A DNA stretch of 64,000 nt from Rhinopithecus roxellana. Taxonomy: Eukaryota; Chordata; Mammalia; Primates; Cercopithecidae. Of this stretch, positions 38,270-53,700 are shown piece by piece (the first letter of the stretch is position 1; each line of letters begins with the position of its first letter). Below the pieces are notes generated by a model that saw nothing but the letters and a program-made list of their open reading frames with translations, ran no database searches and had not been told where the DNA came from. A program made the position numbers and the translations under genes. The DNA lies in assembly GCF_007565055.1 (NCBI RefSeq), contig NC_044553.1:42707420-42771419 (forward strand), in the 5' to 3' direction.

Positions 38270-40599
38270 TAAACTTTCCTGTTAACATTGCTTTAGCTAT
38301 GTCCTGGAGATTCTGGTATTTTGTATCTTCATTTTCATTCGTTTCAAAGAATTTCTTAGTTTCTGCCTTAATTTGTTTACCCAAAAGTCATTCCAGAGCA
38401 GATTGTTTAATTTCCATTTAATTGTATGGTTTTGAGAGATCTTCTTGGTAAATAAATAAAAATAGAAATAAAATAATGAAATAAAATTTTCTATTTTTAT
38501 TGCACAGTGGTCTGAGAATGTGGTTGGTATAATTTTTTTTATTTAGTTGAGAATTGCTTCATGGCTGAGCATGTGGTCGATTTCAGAGTATATGCCATGT
38601 GCAGATGAGAAGAATGTATGTTCTGCTTTTGTTGAGTGAAGTGTTCTGTAGATGTCTGTTAGGTCTATTTGGTCAAGTGTCAAGTTTAGATCCCAAATAT
38701 CTTTGTTAGTTATTCAGCCTCAATGATCTGTCCAGTACTGTCAGTGGGACATTGAAGTCTCTCACTATTATTGTGTGGTTATCTAAGTCTCTTTGTAAGT
38801 CTGTAAGAAATTGTCTTCTGAATCTAGTGCTCTAGTGTTTGGTTAATATATATTTAGTCTAGTTAAATCTTCTTGTTGAGTAGAGCTCTTTATCATTATG
38901 TCATGCCTTCTTTGTCCTTTTTGGTCATTCTTCATTTAAAGTCTGTTTTGTCTGAAATAAGAATTGCAACTCCTACTCTTTTGTGTTTTCTTTTCTGTTT
39001 ACTTGATAGATCTTTCTCCATCCCTTTACTTTGAGCCTGTGGGTGTCCTTGCATGTGAGATGGCTCTCTTGATGATAGCATACCATTGGGTCTTGCTTCT
39101 TTACCCACTTGCCATTCCATGCCCTTTAAGTGGGATTTTTAGCCCCTTTACCTTCAAAGTTAATATTGATATGTGCTGACTTGATCACATCATTGTATTG
39201 TTAGCTGGTTGTTATGTAGACTTGAAGATTTGATTGCATATTTGCTTTCGTTTCAATGGTCAATATGCTTGAGTGTCTTTTTGTGGTGGTCAATAATAGT
39301 CTTTCATTTCCCTGTTCAGCGCTTCCCTTAAAAACCTCTCGTAAGGCAAGTCTGGTGGTAATGAATTCCCTTAGTTATTTCCCCTTCACTTATGAAGCTT
39401 CATTTGTCTGGATATGAAATTCTTGGTTGGAATTTCTTTTCTTTAAGGATGCTGAATATTAGCCCCAAGTTTTTCTGGCTGGTAGAATTTCTGTTGAAAG
39501 GTCCACTGTTAGCCTGATGGGGTTCCCTTTTTAGGTGACTTGCCCTTTCTCTCTAGCTCCCTTTAATATTTTTTCTTTCATGCTGACCTTGAAGAATCTA
39601 ATGACTATGTGTCTTGAGGATGATTGCCTTGAATAGTATCTTGCAGGGCTTCTCTGAATTTCCTGAATTTCAATGTCAACCTTTCTAGTAAGGTTGGGGA
39701 AATTTGCATGGTCAATATTCCCAAATATGTTTTCCAAGCTGCTTTCTCTCTCTCCTTCTCTTTCAGGGATGTCAATGGGTCATCAATTTGGTCTCTTTAC
39801 ATAATCCCATATTACTCAGAGGTTTTGCTTATTCAAAAAAATTCTTTATTTTTGGCTGATTGAATTAATTTGAAGAACTGATTGTCAAGCTCTGAGATTG
39901 TTTCTTCAGCTTGGTTTATTCTACTATTAATACTTCTGATTGTATTATACAATTCTTATAGTGAGTTTTTCAGCTCTATCAGCTCAGTTTGGTTCTTTAT
40001 ACGGCTATTTCATCTTTCATCTCTTGAATCATTTTAATGGATTTCTTAGATTCCTTGGAATGGATTTCAACTCTCTACTGAAGCTCAATGATCTTCATTG
40101 CCATCCAGATTCTGAATTCTATGTCTGTCATTTCAGCCATTTCATTCTGGTTAAGAACCATTGCTGGGAAGCTAGTAAAGTCGTTTGGAGGTAAGGAAAC
40201 ACTATGGCTTTTAGAGTTGCCTGAGTTCTTGTACTGGTTCTTTCTCATCTGTGTGTTGATGTTCCTTTAACTGTGGTGTAATTTCAGTATAGCCAGTTGG
40301 ATTTGTTTCTGGTTGTTTTCAGAGGGTTGCGCAGGGTGTTTACTAGGGGCTGGATTTTTGTCCTTGGTTTCACAGGGTATACTAACAAAGTATTTTTGAT
40401 GTTGAAGTTTGAGCTGCGATCCAGTAAATGGCGCTTAACCATAGTAGCAGACAGATAGGCTCTTAGCCATATGGCCTCTCTTTCATTTCCTCACATATGC
40501 AGCCATGCTCCCTCTCGGTGCTCTCAGAATATGGGCTCCTCTCCCACTTGAGTGCTGGCCACAGATCTCAGCTTGGCACTCCGGGCCTGCACAACACAG

Positions 40600-41310
40600 C
40601 TTTGTGGCAAGCTCGGGCTTTTTGTTCCCTCCCCAGCTTGGTGTCAGCAGGGCAGGGACCTTGGCAGTGGCAATGGCAGAGGGACTTCCACTCATCTCTT
40701 GAGGCTCTGCCCCAGAGAAACACAGGGCCACTGCCAATCAGAACAATCAGCCCAAGGTGGGGAGGCTGCACTGTGGGCTCAAGTCTGGGATCCTTGCTTG
40801 GTGAAGAGCAGGGGGATGGAGGGCTCATGGGGAAGAGTCTGACCTCTTCTCTGCAGGGTGGCTATGGCATGCTGGAGGTGTGAGTAAAGCACTCAGGCTA
40901 TTTTTTCCTTCCCCAGCCTGATGGCAGCAAGGGTAGCTACTGCTACAGTGACAGAGGGGCTGTCAGTTGCCTGCAGAACCTCCACCCTAGAGAAACACAA
41001 ACCTACTGCAGGCTGTGCTACAGGCCCAAACCGGGGACCCTACCTGGTGAAGAGCAGTGGGTTGAGGGTAGAAAAGAGAGACTGGGCTCCTTCATATATG
41101 GGAGCTGCCAGCAAGGCAATTAGGCTCTTTGTTCCTTCCCCAACCAGAAGGCAGCAAATGTGGGTACCACTGCAGTGGCAATGGCAGACAGCCTGTGAAT
41201 GGTCTCTGAGATTTCCTCCTCAGAGAAATGCAGAGTTGCCACCGATTGAAGGGATCAGGCAGGGTCAGGGAAGCTGTGCTGGGGGCCCAGGTCTGGAGGT
41301 CCCTAATGCA
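40600..41310 (-). repeat. diverged tandem repeats in the L1 5'UTR
   Basis: Three related segments share a TTCCCTCCCCAGC..GG.GGCAGC pattern starting at about 40618, 40899 and 41128, spaced 281 and 229 bases, each followed by CAGAGAAACAC-like and GTGAAGAGCAG-like motifs. Confidence 0.65.
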
Positions 41311-41336
41311 CTATTGATATTAAAAAGTTTGTCAGA

Positions 41337-41650
41337 GGCCAGGAGCAGTGGCTCATGTCTGTAATTCCAGCACTTTGGGAGGGTAAGGCTGGATAACTGC
41401 TTGAGGCCAGGAGTTTGAGACCAGCATGGGCATCAAAGTGAGACCACCATCTTTACAAAAGAAAGAAGTTAGCCAGACATGGTGGCATGGACCTGTAGTC
41501 CTAGCTGCTCAGGAGGCTGAGGTAGGAGGATCACTTACACCCATGAGTTTGAGGTTACAGTGAGCTATGATAGTACCACTGCACTCCAGCCTGGGCAACA
41601 GAGCGAGACTTGTCTCTAAAAAGAAAACAAACCAAAACAAACAAATAACA
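41337..41650 (+). mobile_element. AluJ/S
   Basis: Flanked by AAAAGTTTGTCAGA (about 41323 and 41656). Located at the 5' end of the antisense L1. Confidence 0.93.
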
Positions 41651-41779
41651 AAAAAAGTTTGTCAGAATTATAAATCGATCCACTTAAACAAAAGTATTCA
41701 CTGTTCCTTATCTTAAATATTATGTAGGAACAATATTAGCTTATCAGATTAAATCTATGTAAGAAATGTCAGAAATTCA

Positions 41780-42945
<1,166 letters not shown>

Positions 42946-43008
42946 GATACAGTTATTTTTTAAACCCAAATTATCAAATAAGTCTAGTTTAATTGCATGA
43001 ACTTGATT

Positions 43009-43016
<8 letters not shown>

Positions 43017-43084
<68 letters not shown>
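43017..43084 (+). repeat. (TTTC)17 microsatellite
   Basis: An uninterrupted tetranucleotide run of about 17 units, likely highly variable in length. Confidence 0.97.
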
Positions 43085-43214
43085 AAATGCTTTTGAGCTA
43101 GCAGCTTCTGTGAGAAGCACTTTTTTTTTTTTTTAAAGCAGGCTATCACATTTAAAGCATTAGACATTCAATTTACATTGAGGAAATGTTGAGAATATTA
43201 GATTTATATAAGTG

Positions 43215-43435
43215 CTATTTGGTTTCTCTAAAAGGATTGTCGTTTTAGGCCAGATAATTGTTTTGTCATGCAGGGCAATCCTAAGCATTGTGAGATGTTT
43301 GCAGCATAACAAACCTCTACCCACTAGATGCCAAAAGCACCCCCAAATTGTAACAGCCAAAAATGTCTCCAGACATTGCCAAACATTCCTGAGGGAAGAG
43401 TGGTGATATTGCTCCAAAACAATCATAATGGTACT
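43215..43435 (+). mobile_element. hAT-type DNA transposon relic
   Basis: Contains CTCTACCCACTAGATGCCA and GTCTCCAGACATTGCCAAAC. Same family as 24880-25075. Confidence 0.65.
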
Positions 43436-43649
43436 CTTTAAAGAGTATTCTAATTTATTTTACTTATACCCTCCCACCCCATTCCCCCACCGCCCCGAAA
43501 TAGGAATATATCTCAAACTCACACAGCCAGAGGTAAAGATGCTCAAAAACACTAGATGCTCAAAAACACAAGGCTCTTGCAGCTTCAGCGTAGCAAATTA
43601 GCAACGGGTCCTAAGCAATTAAAGGACACAAACTCACCTGTCTGTTATC

Positions 43650-43785
43650 CTTTTCAGTGGACCCAAGACTGGTTTGTGCACAGAGTTAAACATGTGGAAC
43701 TGTAAGTCCAATTAAACCTCTTTTTCTTCCCAGTCGTGGATATGTCTTTATCAGCAGCGTGAAAATGGACTAATATAGTTATCAA
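43650..43785 (+). mobile_element. THE1/MST LTR 3' fragment
   Basis: Ends with TATGTCTTTATCAGCAGCGT and GAAAATGGACTAATATA, like the THE1 LTR at 35703-36058, with the 5' half missing. Confidence 0.85.
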
Positions 43786-43789
43786 GTCT

Positions 43790-44515
43790 CTTCAGTTTTC
43801 TCCAGTCTCAAAAAGCTCTTTAGTCTTTGGAAGAGTACAGGCCTTACCTTCTGTAGGATGGTCCTTGAGCTGGATGTTTTCTTATGATCAGACTCAGGTC
43901 ATGAATTCACGGCAGGAATGTCATGGAGATGAAACTATGCCCTTCTAAGAGTATCAGCCATAGTACAGCGCATATGCCGTTGACTGTTCCCACCTCTGGT
44001 GATGGTAACATTGGTCATCACCTGTCATGTTGGTGTCTGCCAAGTTTCTTCACTGTAAAGTCATAATTTTCCTCTTTGTAATGGATTCGTGTCTTGTGGG
44101 AGGCAGATAATCTGCAATCACACCAATATCCTATCCCTTCATCTTCCTGCAACTAGTCTTAGCCTCCATTGACATAAAGCTATTTATAACATTTTCTACT
44201 TTATCTAAGATAATCATGTTTTTATTCCTAATATTGCTTGTTTGTATAATCTCTTTCTGTCCCATCTCTCTTATTACATGTTTATTAGTTTTTTGAAAGA
44301 GAAGAAAAAACAACCTTTATTTTTGTTGATCTTCTCCCATTTTTCTTCTATTTCACTAACTTCTGCTCTTACATTTGTTTTCATTCTTCTACTCGTTTTT
44401 CTTCAACCTCTTGAGTTAAATCATAATTCATTTTTTAAAAAGCTCCTTGGTTTTCATAGGTTCATTTAAGACCGTAAACTGACCTTCCAAATACTGCAAG
44501 AGCTGTATCCTAGAA
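43790..44515. other. unassigned intergenic sequence
   Basis: AT-rich sequence with no clear ORF. The last part (44220-44460) is pyrimidine-rich and may be a very old L1 piece. Confidence 0.4.
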
Positions 44516-44694
44516 TTTTTAAGTTAGGTTTACTGAGGTATAATTTACATGCAGTAAAATTCACTCGTTTGAGATATATTGTTCTATGAGTTTTGATCAA
44601 TATATATAGCTCTGTAACCTCAACCACAACCAAGATATTAAATATTTCCATCTCACCAAAGTTTTCTCGTATTTCTTTGCAGTCAGTTTCCTCC

Positions 44695-45230
44695 TTCTGT
44701 AACTGACTCAAGTTCAAGTGCTCACCGTTAGAAGTCAAAGCATGAGAAATGAGGTGTGACAAAAGGGAAACGACTTTTATTCAAACGCTAGCAGATAGGG
44801 AATGTCCAGGCTCATGTCCTTAACAGACTATTTCAAACTTTAGGCTGTGGACAGGGGTTTAAAGAGGGGAACTTGGAATAGAAGGCATGCAGGAGTGGTG
44901 CTGGGTACGAGGTCTGTGTGTCTTGTTCCACTGGTTATCCTGAGTCATGGTCCACTTGGAGTGCAGGCTCGCATCATCTCAACAGCTAACATCTCAACAG
45001 TTAGCTGTTGACTAACTGCCTTGAGGTAATCTCTGGAATTTCACACCTGGGTTTCCATGCCTGGTTTGTCTCAAGATTAGCCCCTGCAACTTCTAGACAC
45101 ATAATTAGATAAATTACCAGTGCACAAGAGTGTCTGGTGGGAAGGCAGGGGAACAAAGAGTATTAAGGTATGCTTCAAGGCTAAAAGGAAGGAAAAAAAA
45201 AAAGTCTCAATGCATTTTGAACCTAAGCTA
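44695..45230 (-). mobile_element. ERV LTR inserted in the L1M, minus strand
   Basis: On the minus strand it has a TTTAAACCCC TATA-like motif and TTTGAATAAAAGTCG, a poly(A) signal. L1M sequence stops before and resumes after it. Boundaries are approximate and the family is not named. Confidence 0.55.
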
Positions 45231-46229
45231 CTCAGTTACATCCTCCCAGCCCCCATCCCTGGCAACCACTGAACTGAATTCTTTTCCTATTCTTTTGTCT
45301 TTTTTCAGAATGTTATATAAGGAAATCATGTAGTATGAACCCTTCTCTTTTCTTCTTATTTAGCACAATGCTTTTGAGATCCGTCTGTGCTGTTGGGTGT
45401 CATGCATTCTTTTTGTTGCTAAGTATTATATAATATACATGTACAGACTTGTTTGTCTATTCTATAGTTGGTAGACATTTTGGTTGTTTCCAGTTTTTGG
45501 TAATTATGAATAAAACTGCTATAAACATTCAGGAGTAAATACTTAAAAATATAATTGCGGGGCCATATGATAGGTTTAAGTTTACTAATTTTATAAGAAA
45601 CTCCTCAACTACTTCAAAAGTACAAATTTTACATTTTTACCAGCAATGTTTAAACGTTTCCATTACTCTGCATATTCACCAGGACTGGGTATCAATAGTT
45701 TTATGGGCTTTTAAAACATTTTATCAAATCTAATAGTTATCTATTTGTACCTCACTACAGATCTAATTTGCATTTGTCTGGTGACTAGTGACATTAGCAT
45801 CTTTTCATGTGCTTATTTGTTTCACTCTTCAGTGATACGTCTGTTAAATGTGTTTTATGTATTCTGGATGTGCTTTTCAAATATTTTATTTCATTGTATG
45901 GTTTGTCTTTTCATCCTTCACAATGTCTTTTAAATAACAGAAGTTTTAATTGTGATAAAGCTTAATTTAACAACTTTTAAAATATTTGTTTGAGTCTTAA
46001 CTAAAAAGTTTTCTAACCTAACACACAAAGCTTTTCTATTTTCTTCTAGAAATGTTATAGTTTTAGGTCTTAAATGTAGATGTGTTTTATTTTCAGTTAA
46101 ATTTTTATATGACACCATGTATAGGTCCAGGCTCATTTTTTCCACACATGGTTGTCCAATTGTTTCATATCATGTGTTTAAAAAGAGTACCCTTTCTCCA
46201 TTGAATTATCTTGGCAATGTTTTCAGAAA

Positions 46230-46375
46230 TCAATAGACTCTCTCTCTCTATATATATATAGAGTCTATTGATACACATATATATAGTCTATTGACATATA
46301 TAGTCTACTGACATATATATATAGTCTATATAGTCTATTGACATATATATGTGTGTATATATATATATATGGGTC
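46230..46375. repeat. TA-rich minisatellite-like repeat
   Basis: Repeats of TAGTCTATTGACATATATA with TATATA runs and one palindromic start (CTCTCTATATATATATAGAG). Confidence 0.85.
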
Positions 46376-46506
46376 AAAGCAATTACAAACAAGAAGAAAT
46401 ACCTTTTATATTTACCTTCATTTTTGCTACTTCCAACACTATTCATTTTTTGGTGTGGATACAAGTTTCTCTGCAATATAATCTTTCTGCCTGAAGAACA
46501 TCCTTT

Positions 46507-46549
46507 TTTTCAAACTTCTCAAAAGAAGAATTATTTATTATTTCTTTTC

Positions 46550-46597
<48 letters not shown>

Positions 46598-46834
46598 TTT
46601 TTATTTCCACAGGTTTTTGGGGAACAGGTAGTATTTGGTTACATGAGTAAGTTCTTTAGTGGTGATTTGTGAGATTTTGGTGTGCCCATCATCTGAGCAG
46701 TATACACTGAACCCAATTTGTAGTCTCTTATCCCTCACCCCCTTACCACTCTTTCCCTGAGTCCCCAAAGTCCATGTATCATTATTATGCCTTCACATCC
46801 TCATAGCTTAGCTCCCACTTATGAGAGCATACAA
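46507..46834 (-). mobile_element. L1 3' fragment with 17-bp target-site duplication
   Basis: The insert contains a (TG)n run (46553-46593) and then a reverse L1 3'UTR (TTTTGGGGAACAGGTAGTAT). It is bordered by CCTGAAGAACATCCTTT at 46490-46506 and 46835-46851. Confidence 0.88.
46553..46593. repeat. (TG)n microsatellite
   Basis: About 20 TG units at the 3' tail side of the L1 fragment. Confidence 0.97.
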
Positions 46835-46851
46835 CCTGAAGAACATCCTTT

Positions 46852-48248
<1,397 letters not shown>

Positions 48249-48594
48249 AAGAGTTTACTTTCATTTTCTAAACATACATGGTTTTTTTGTCATTATCTTT
48301 TGGCCAGACAACACAGTCTGCATACTACCAGTCAATAGTATTCTGTTATAGCAGCCTAAGTGAACAAAAATATATATTAAAAATCATTTGTTTAAAATTT
48401 GATGCTTGGACTATCATTTTCTGAAATAAATTTGTTTGAAAATCTTAAGCAGTTGCTGCTTATTTCTCCCCATAATGCTCTGTGATTGTATCTCCTGCTT
48501 TATATATGTTGAGGCTCTGTTGCAATCATACATGCCCACGATTATTTTATCATTTTGGTGGGGTTTTAAAAATATTTATAAAATGCTGTTGGGT

Positions 48595-49697
48595 GAAAAT
48601 GGGGGCAAGATGGCCAACTAGATGCAACCAGATGGAACAGCTGCCACTGAGGGACTGAGATGACTGTTATACCCCTAAGAGATCTTCAGAGGGAAGGCAC
48701 CAGAATGAACAAAAGGAAGACACAGAAGCTAGGCTGAAGGGGGAGGAAGCTGGGAGCCCTGTATGGGGCTACTGTGCACTAGGACTCATTCCTGACCCTC
48801 AGAGACTCTGAGGGAACAGTTAAGTTGAACTGGTAAGGAGCAACCCACTCTTGCTGTGTGCCTCTGGAATCCTGGCAGGAGACTCCCTGACCACCAAGGA
48901 CCCTTGAGTTGGCAGGGATAGCTGCTCAGAGAAGTGGTAGGGGCAGCACATCTGCTGAAGAGGAGCCCAGAGGATTTGGTGCGGGAGCATCTGTAGTGAA
49001 GCATGGCCAGGAGAGCCCATCTCTCTAGGCTCAACTTGCTCCCATAAGAGACTTTAGCCCTAGAGGAAGTGTTGGACCTGAACTCTGCTAGGTGGTCTTG
49101 CCCATCAGACAGGCAGGTCTGACATGAGCATCCCTTGGTCTGCTGGCCCCTCCTGGGGCCCAGGCCTGACTGAGCCTGCTTGCCAGACAGCCTTGGGTGT
49201 CCTGGGGGCCCACATCATAGTTCCTGTGCTGGTGGACCATGCCTGACCATCAGAGAACTACAGCAGGACAGCCCCTACAGCCACACACCAGGCCACCCAC
49301 TCCCTCCCCACACTGCTGCTTTGCCTGGCCAACAGCAACCCCCACATTGCTTTGCTGGCATGCCCTTGCACCAACACTGCCATGGGAATGAAACTAGGCA
49401 CAGAGAACAGCAGAACCTCCCCCGACTTGAATGACTACCCCTGCCTGTGGTGCGCAGAGAACACATACAGACTGCGCCTGCCTGCACCCCATTCTAACAC
49501 TACCACCAGCCAACCACACACAGTCACCAGCAGGGGCCCCTGGAAGCTGTACTGCCTCCGCCACTGTGGTGAATACCTGCACAAAGGCAGGCACCCCAGC
49601 ACCTTCTACACTCTGCTGCAGCCAACAGGTGTGTCCCCACCATGCTGCCACTATGCCACTACTGCTGCTGCTGCTGCTAGCACATGTGTACAAGGTG
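48595..49697 (+). mobile_element. L1 5'UTR-like block
   Basis: Begins GGGGGCAAGATGGCCAACTA and continues with AGATGGAACAGCTGCC, resembling the GCCAAGATGGCCGAATAGGAAC start of primate L1 5'UTRs. The next kilobase is GC-rich, unlike its surroundings. No ORF1 follows. The open frames in it have no known domain. Subfamily unknown. Confidence 0.6.
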
Positions 49698-49756
49698 CCC
49701 GGCCTGCTATATTTCTTTGATTAGTATTATTCTGGTATAGTTTTTCGTAACTCTTT

Positions 49757-50065
<309 letters not shown>

Positions 50066-50084
50066 TGATTAGTATTTTTTTTTC

Positions 50085-50115
50085 CTATTACGGGTGTGAG
50101 CCACTGCACCCAGCC
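50085..50115 (-). mobile_element. Alu 5'-end remnant
   Basis: ATTACGGGTGTGAGCCACTG then CACCCAGCC; only the first 30 bases of an Alu. Confidence 0.75.
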
Positions 50116-50691
50116 CTTTCATTTCTTAATTGCACTTACCCTTTTACTCTCTGTATCATTAGAATAAAAACCTCATGAAGAGTGATTTTTGTCTGTTTGA
50201 TCTACTGCTATAGTTATAGCATCTAGAAGAGTGCCTGAACATAGAAGACAGTAAATATTGAATGGATTAATGTCAACTTATTTGGGTTTCATCATTTCTA
50301 TCTTATTGTTTAGCTTACCTTTCAGAATCCTATGCAAATTTATTTAAAGTTTTGGTTTATTCCATTATTTTCATCGAGTGGACTGAAATTTCAAAAGGTA
50401 TTGATTAGCTGGTCTTCCTGTCTTCAGATCTCATGTGTTCAGAAATTTTGATTCACAGTGTCTTTTTTGTTCCCTTCTTTTATCTTTCTTTCCTCTGGGT
50501 TCATCCTTTTCTTTCTAGCAATTTTGGGTTGCCTCCAATTTGTGTCTTAGGGACCCCAATTCAGCGAGGTGTTATATGCTAATTCACTGCTTCAGTTCTT
50601 TCTTCATATTGTAAACCAGTTACCAACTCTGTAAATTTTTAAAACTGCGTATTTCTACCCACTTAGCCCGGCATCTTCCTATAAATCAGAA
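50116..50691. other. unassigned intergenic sequence
   Basis: AT-rich, no convincing ORF or repeat identified. Confidence 0.4.
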
Positions 50692-50766
50692 CCTGACCTC
50701 AGATGATCCACCCACCTTGGCCTTCCGAAGTGCTGGGATTATAGGCATGAGCCACTGCGCCCGACT
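50692..50766 (-). mobile_element. Alu left-arm fragment
   Basis: Reverse Alu from CTGACCTCAGATGATCC to GCGCCCGACTG only. Confidence 0.88.
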
Positions 50767-53700
50767 GAAAGTCTGTTCTTAATATTTGCTACAATGGTGT
50801 CTCTGCCCCAGGGATCATTAAGCTGCTGAAGTTGGAAAACTCTTCTCCAAATAATTTTTACTAACAGAACTGAAGTCCCAAATTGTTAAAATCAAAGTAG
50901 ATATGTCATGCTCATAATTTCTTAAGGAAATCCAGGACTCCGTTTTCTGGATAGACTTCACAGAAAAAATAAATATACAGCAATATATATACACAGCAAA
51001 AATAAAAATATATATGACTAAAAATACTGGTTCTCTCTTCAGTATAAAATTACACTGATAAACTGTAGGCTATTCCCTGCTTGATGTGATATTGGACATC
51101 TCCCACCCAAAGCCAAGATTCTTATACCTACTTGTCCTGATGAAAGTCAAACGCTTAAAAAAGTTATTTTTCTCTTTAAAAACTAGCTTTATTTAAAAGA
51201 ATCTGAAGCATAATAACACTATAGGAAACAAACTTACAATACATATTATTCAAGAAAGCCTGCCATACACCATTTCTACTAATAGTAGGTCTATATACTG
51301 ATAAACAACATTCTTTATACAATGCACAAATGACATTAAGCATTATCCCTGAAAAGAATGGCCAGCAGTAACATGGACTGTCTTGACAGCAGAACACCTA
51401 CTTGTCTTATTACTTATCTACAGAATAAAAAACTAAAATGCAGATGACAAATTAAACTCCTCCAATTTTAAATTCTAGCATAGTTTTGGGGGAAGAAGGG
51501 ATTGGAATCAGAAGAGGCAAATTGTGTTAAGTATCTCAAAAAGAAAAAGGAGTCTGGCTTACCGTTATTTCAGTAGTTCCTATGAAGTAATTCAGAATTG
51601 AGAATGTATTTGTTTAACACTTGGAGGCCCTTACAGAGTCAAACTTCCCATTATCTACTATATTCAATCAGTTATCAAGCCAATTTTATTTGTCTGAAAA
51701 CTGTAACCTGGTCATTAACCACATAAAAAAATAAACAATTTGGGGTAATCTAGTCATTTCATACTTTATTTAAATTTTTCCACAAAGCAGTTCGTGAATT
51801 AATAATACTTCTTTAGACTTCTATGATCTAAATAGAAACAGATCCAGTTCTAAAAGAATGTATGTGAAAATAGCAGACAAAAATAAATCCCTAACATGTA
51901 ATACTAAATTTTTAACATAAAATATAGAACTATGAAAATTTGGGGCATTCAAGTCAAATGTAATAGGATTATGATACAGTATGGTACCTAGCATTTTAAA
52001 AAATATTAGGACTGAATCAGATTTATTGCTATATCAATCCTATCAACAGTCGACAATCAAAAGTACAAAATATACCATAACCATGCCAAATATGATGCAG
52101 TATAGAGATATCATTAACATAACATAGGTAGACATTTTGTAATATACAACACTGATATAGTAAAACCTTATTCAGGATAATTTAAACTGGTATGTCTAGA
52201 ATTTGAATTTTTAAAAAGAGATGCAGTTTAAGCACTCACAAGCAATCATTTTTTTCTTTCAAATGTGTAATTTCAAATATACAAATTTGCATTGGCCAAG
52301 TATTACTTATTACAATTCTTTTGGGTACTTGTCTTAATGACAAAACAAGAATGCTTTTAAATTACTATTCTTAAGTAAACACCTCTAAAATAAAAAGCTT
52401 AAAAATTTGCCTTCAAGATGGAACATTTTTCTTTAAAATCTTGATTATAACCTTTATTACCAAATCCTTTCATCAGGTAGTACAAAGTAAACAGCATTCA
52501 AGTCCTTGAATCAATGGTTAAAAATTCCAGGTAAATTAGAGGAGTCTTATGATATCTTCATTATGTCTTAATAAATGAAGATAAACATTACAGTGCTACT
52601 TATTTTGGTTATGAGGGAGTGAATGATGTCTTTTTTGGCTGGGAAATATCAGCATAAGTTCAAAGTGACTACATAATTTTAGTAGTATGGGCTAAAAAAT
52701 CCTAACATGCACTGCCATTTAAGGTAATTACTTAGTAAATTATACCTGTAAGTGGAAAATAAAAATTTTAAGAGTTATTGTATTACAAGTGTCATGAGTT
52801 GGTAACACTAAAATTTACTCCTCTCCCATTTGAAAGACATCAGGCCATCTATTAATCCATAAATATTGATGTTTCACATACTTCATAGAGTAGCTTAAAA
52901 CATACCAGCATAAGAAATAATTAGTATTACATAGTAATTTCCTTTGCCATAGGAATAAATGTTGGACAAAGTCTGGAAACATTTTTTTTTCCAATTTGAA
53001 TTACAGTAATTTTGCCACAGACCACAGCACTAGTGCATGTGTTACTTTAGACATGCTCTAAGAACAAAACAAAAAGTTACTGCAAAAATACATGTCACCA
53101 ATGTGGAACACACTCAGATTTGTATAAAAGTACTGAACTAATATCCCAAAAAGAGGTATATGTAAACAGTACATAAGGAAGAAATAGTTTTAATATGAAA
53201 CAATCATTTAAGTCACATACATCATGATAAGAAGCAGGACTTTCTTTTATAAAAGATAATATTTTGACAAACAAGCAACATCATCTACACACCTACAGAA
53301 CAAGAAAGGTACAGGTACTTAGAGTAAGTTTTAATATAATTGCAAGTAATGTATTATTGAAAAAGATGCTTATTCATTGAGTTTCATCAAAAGTTTTAAA
53401 TTAAATACAGGCAGCCTCTGATATATTAACACCTGGTGTATATATGGCCACGGTCTTTCCTTCATTTCCCCTACACCACTTGTCCTGGGAGATGCTAATG
53501 CTATCCCTAGTCTCTTTGCTCCAGGGGTGCTTCCAAATTCCCATCACTGTACCACAAGTTGGAAGATGCAGATTTGACTTTTATAATGCTCTACTGGATA
53601 GAACAGTAAGTTACTAAAAATTAGAAATGAGAAGAAAATCTCTAAGTTCAGAATTAGAGGAGAGGAAGCTGTGCAAAGTCACAACAACCTAAAGGAAACT

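Larger units (their letters stand above)
44515..46490 (-). mobile_element. ancient L1M, antisense, split by an LTR
   Basis: Reverse L1M 3' region: TATAATTTACATGCAGTAAA at 44540, CCCTGGCAACCACTGAACTG at 45257, and ATGAATAAAACTGCTATAAA at 45507, continuing to about 46240. Interrupted at about 44695-45230 by an LTR and at 46230-46375 by a TA-rich repeat. Confidence 0.75.

Noticed and set aside
40497..41364. Overlapping open frames of 96-147 codons in GC-rich DNA
   Set aside because: They lie in the 5'UTR-like repeat part of the antisense L1 and show no known domain; openness follows from high GC and low stop density.
43017..43084. CRISPR-like regular repeat
   Set aside because: It is a tetranucleotide microsatellite without spacers; no prokaryotic features occur in the window.
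49180..49724. Pro/Thr/Ala-rich frames of about 84-122 codons
   Set aside because: They lie in the L1-5'UTR-like block, overlap in several frames and have no domain or splice context.
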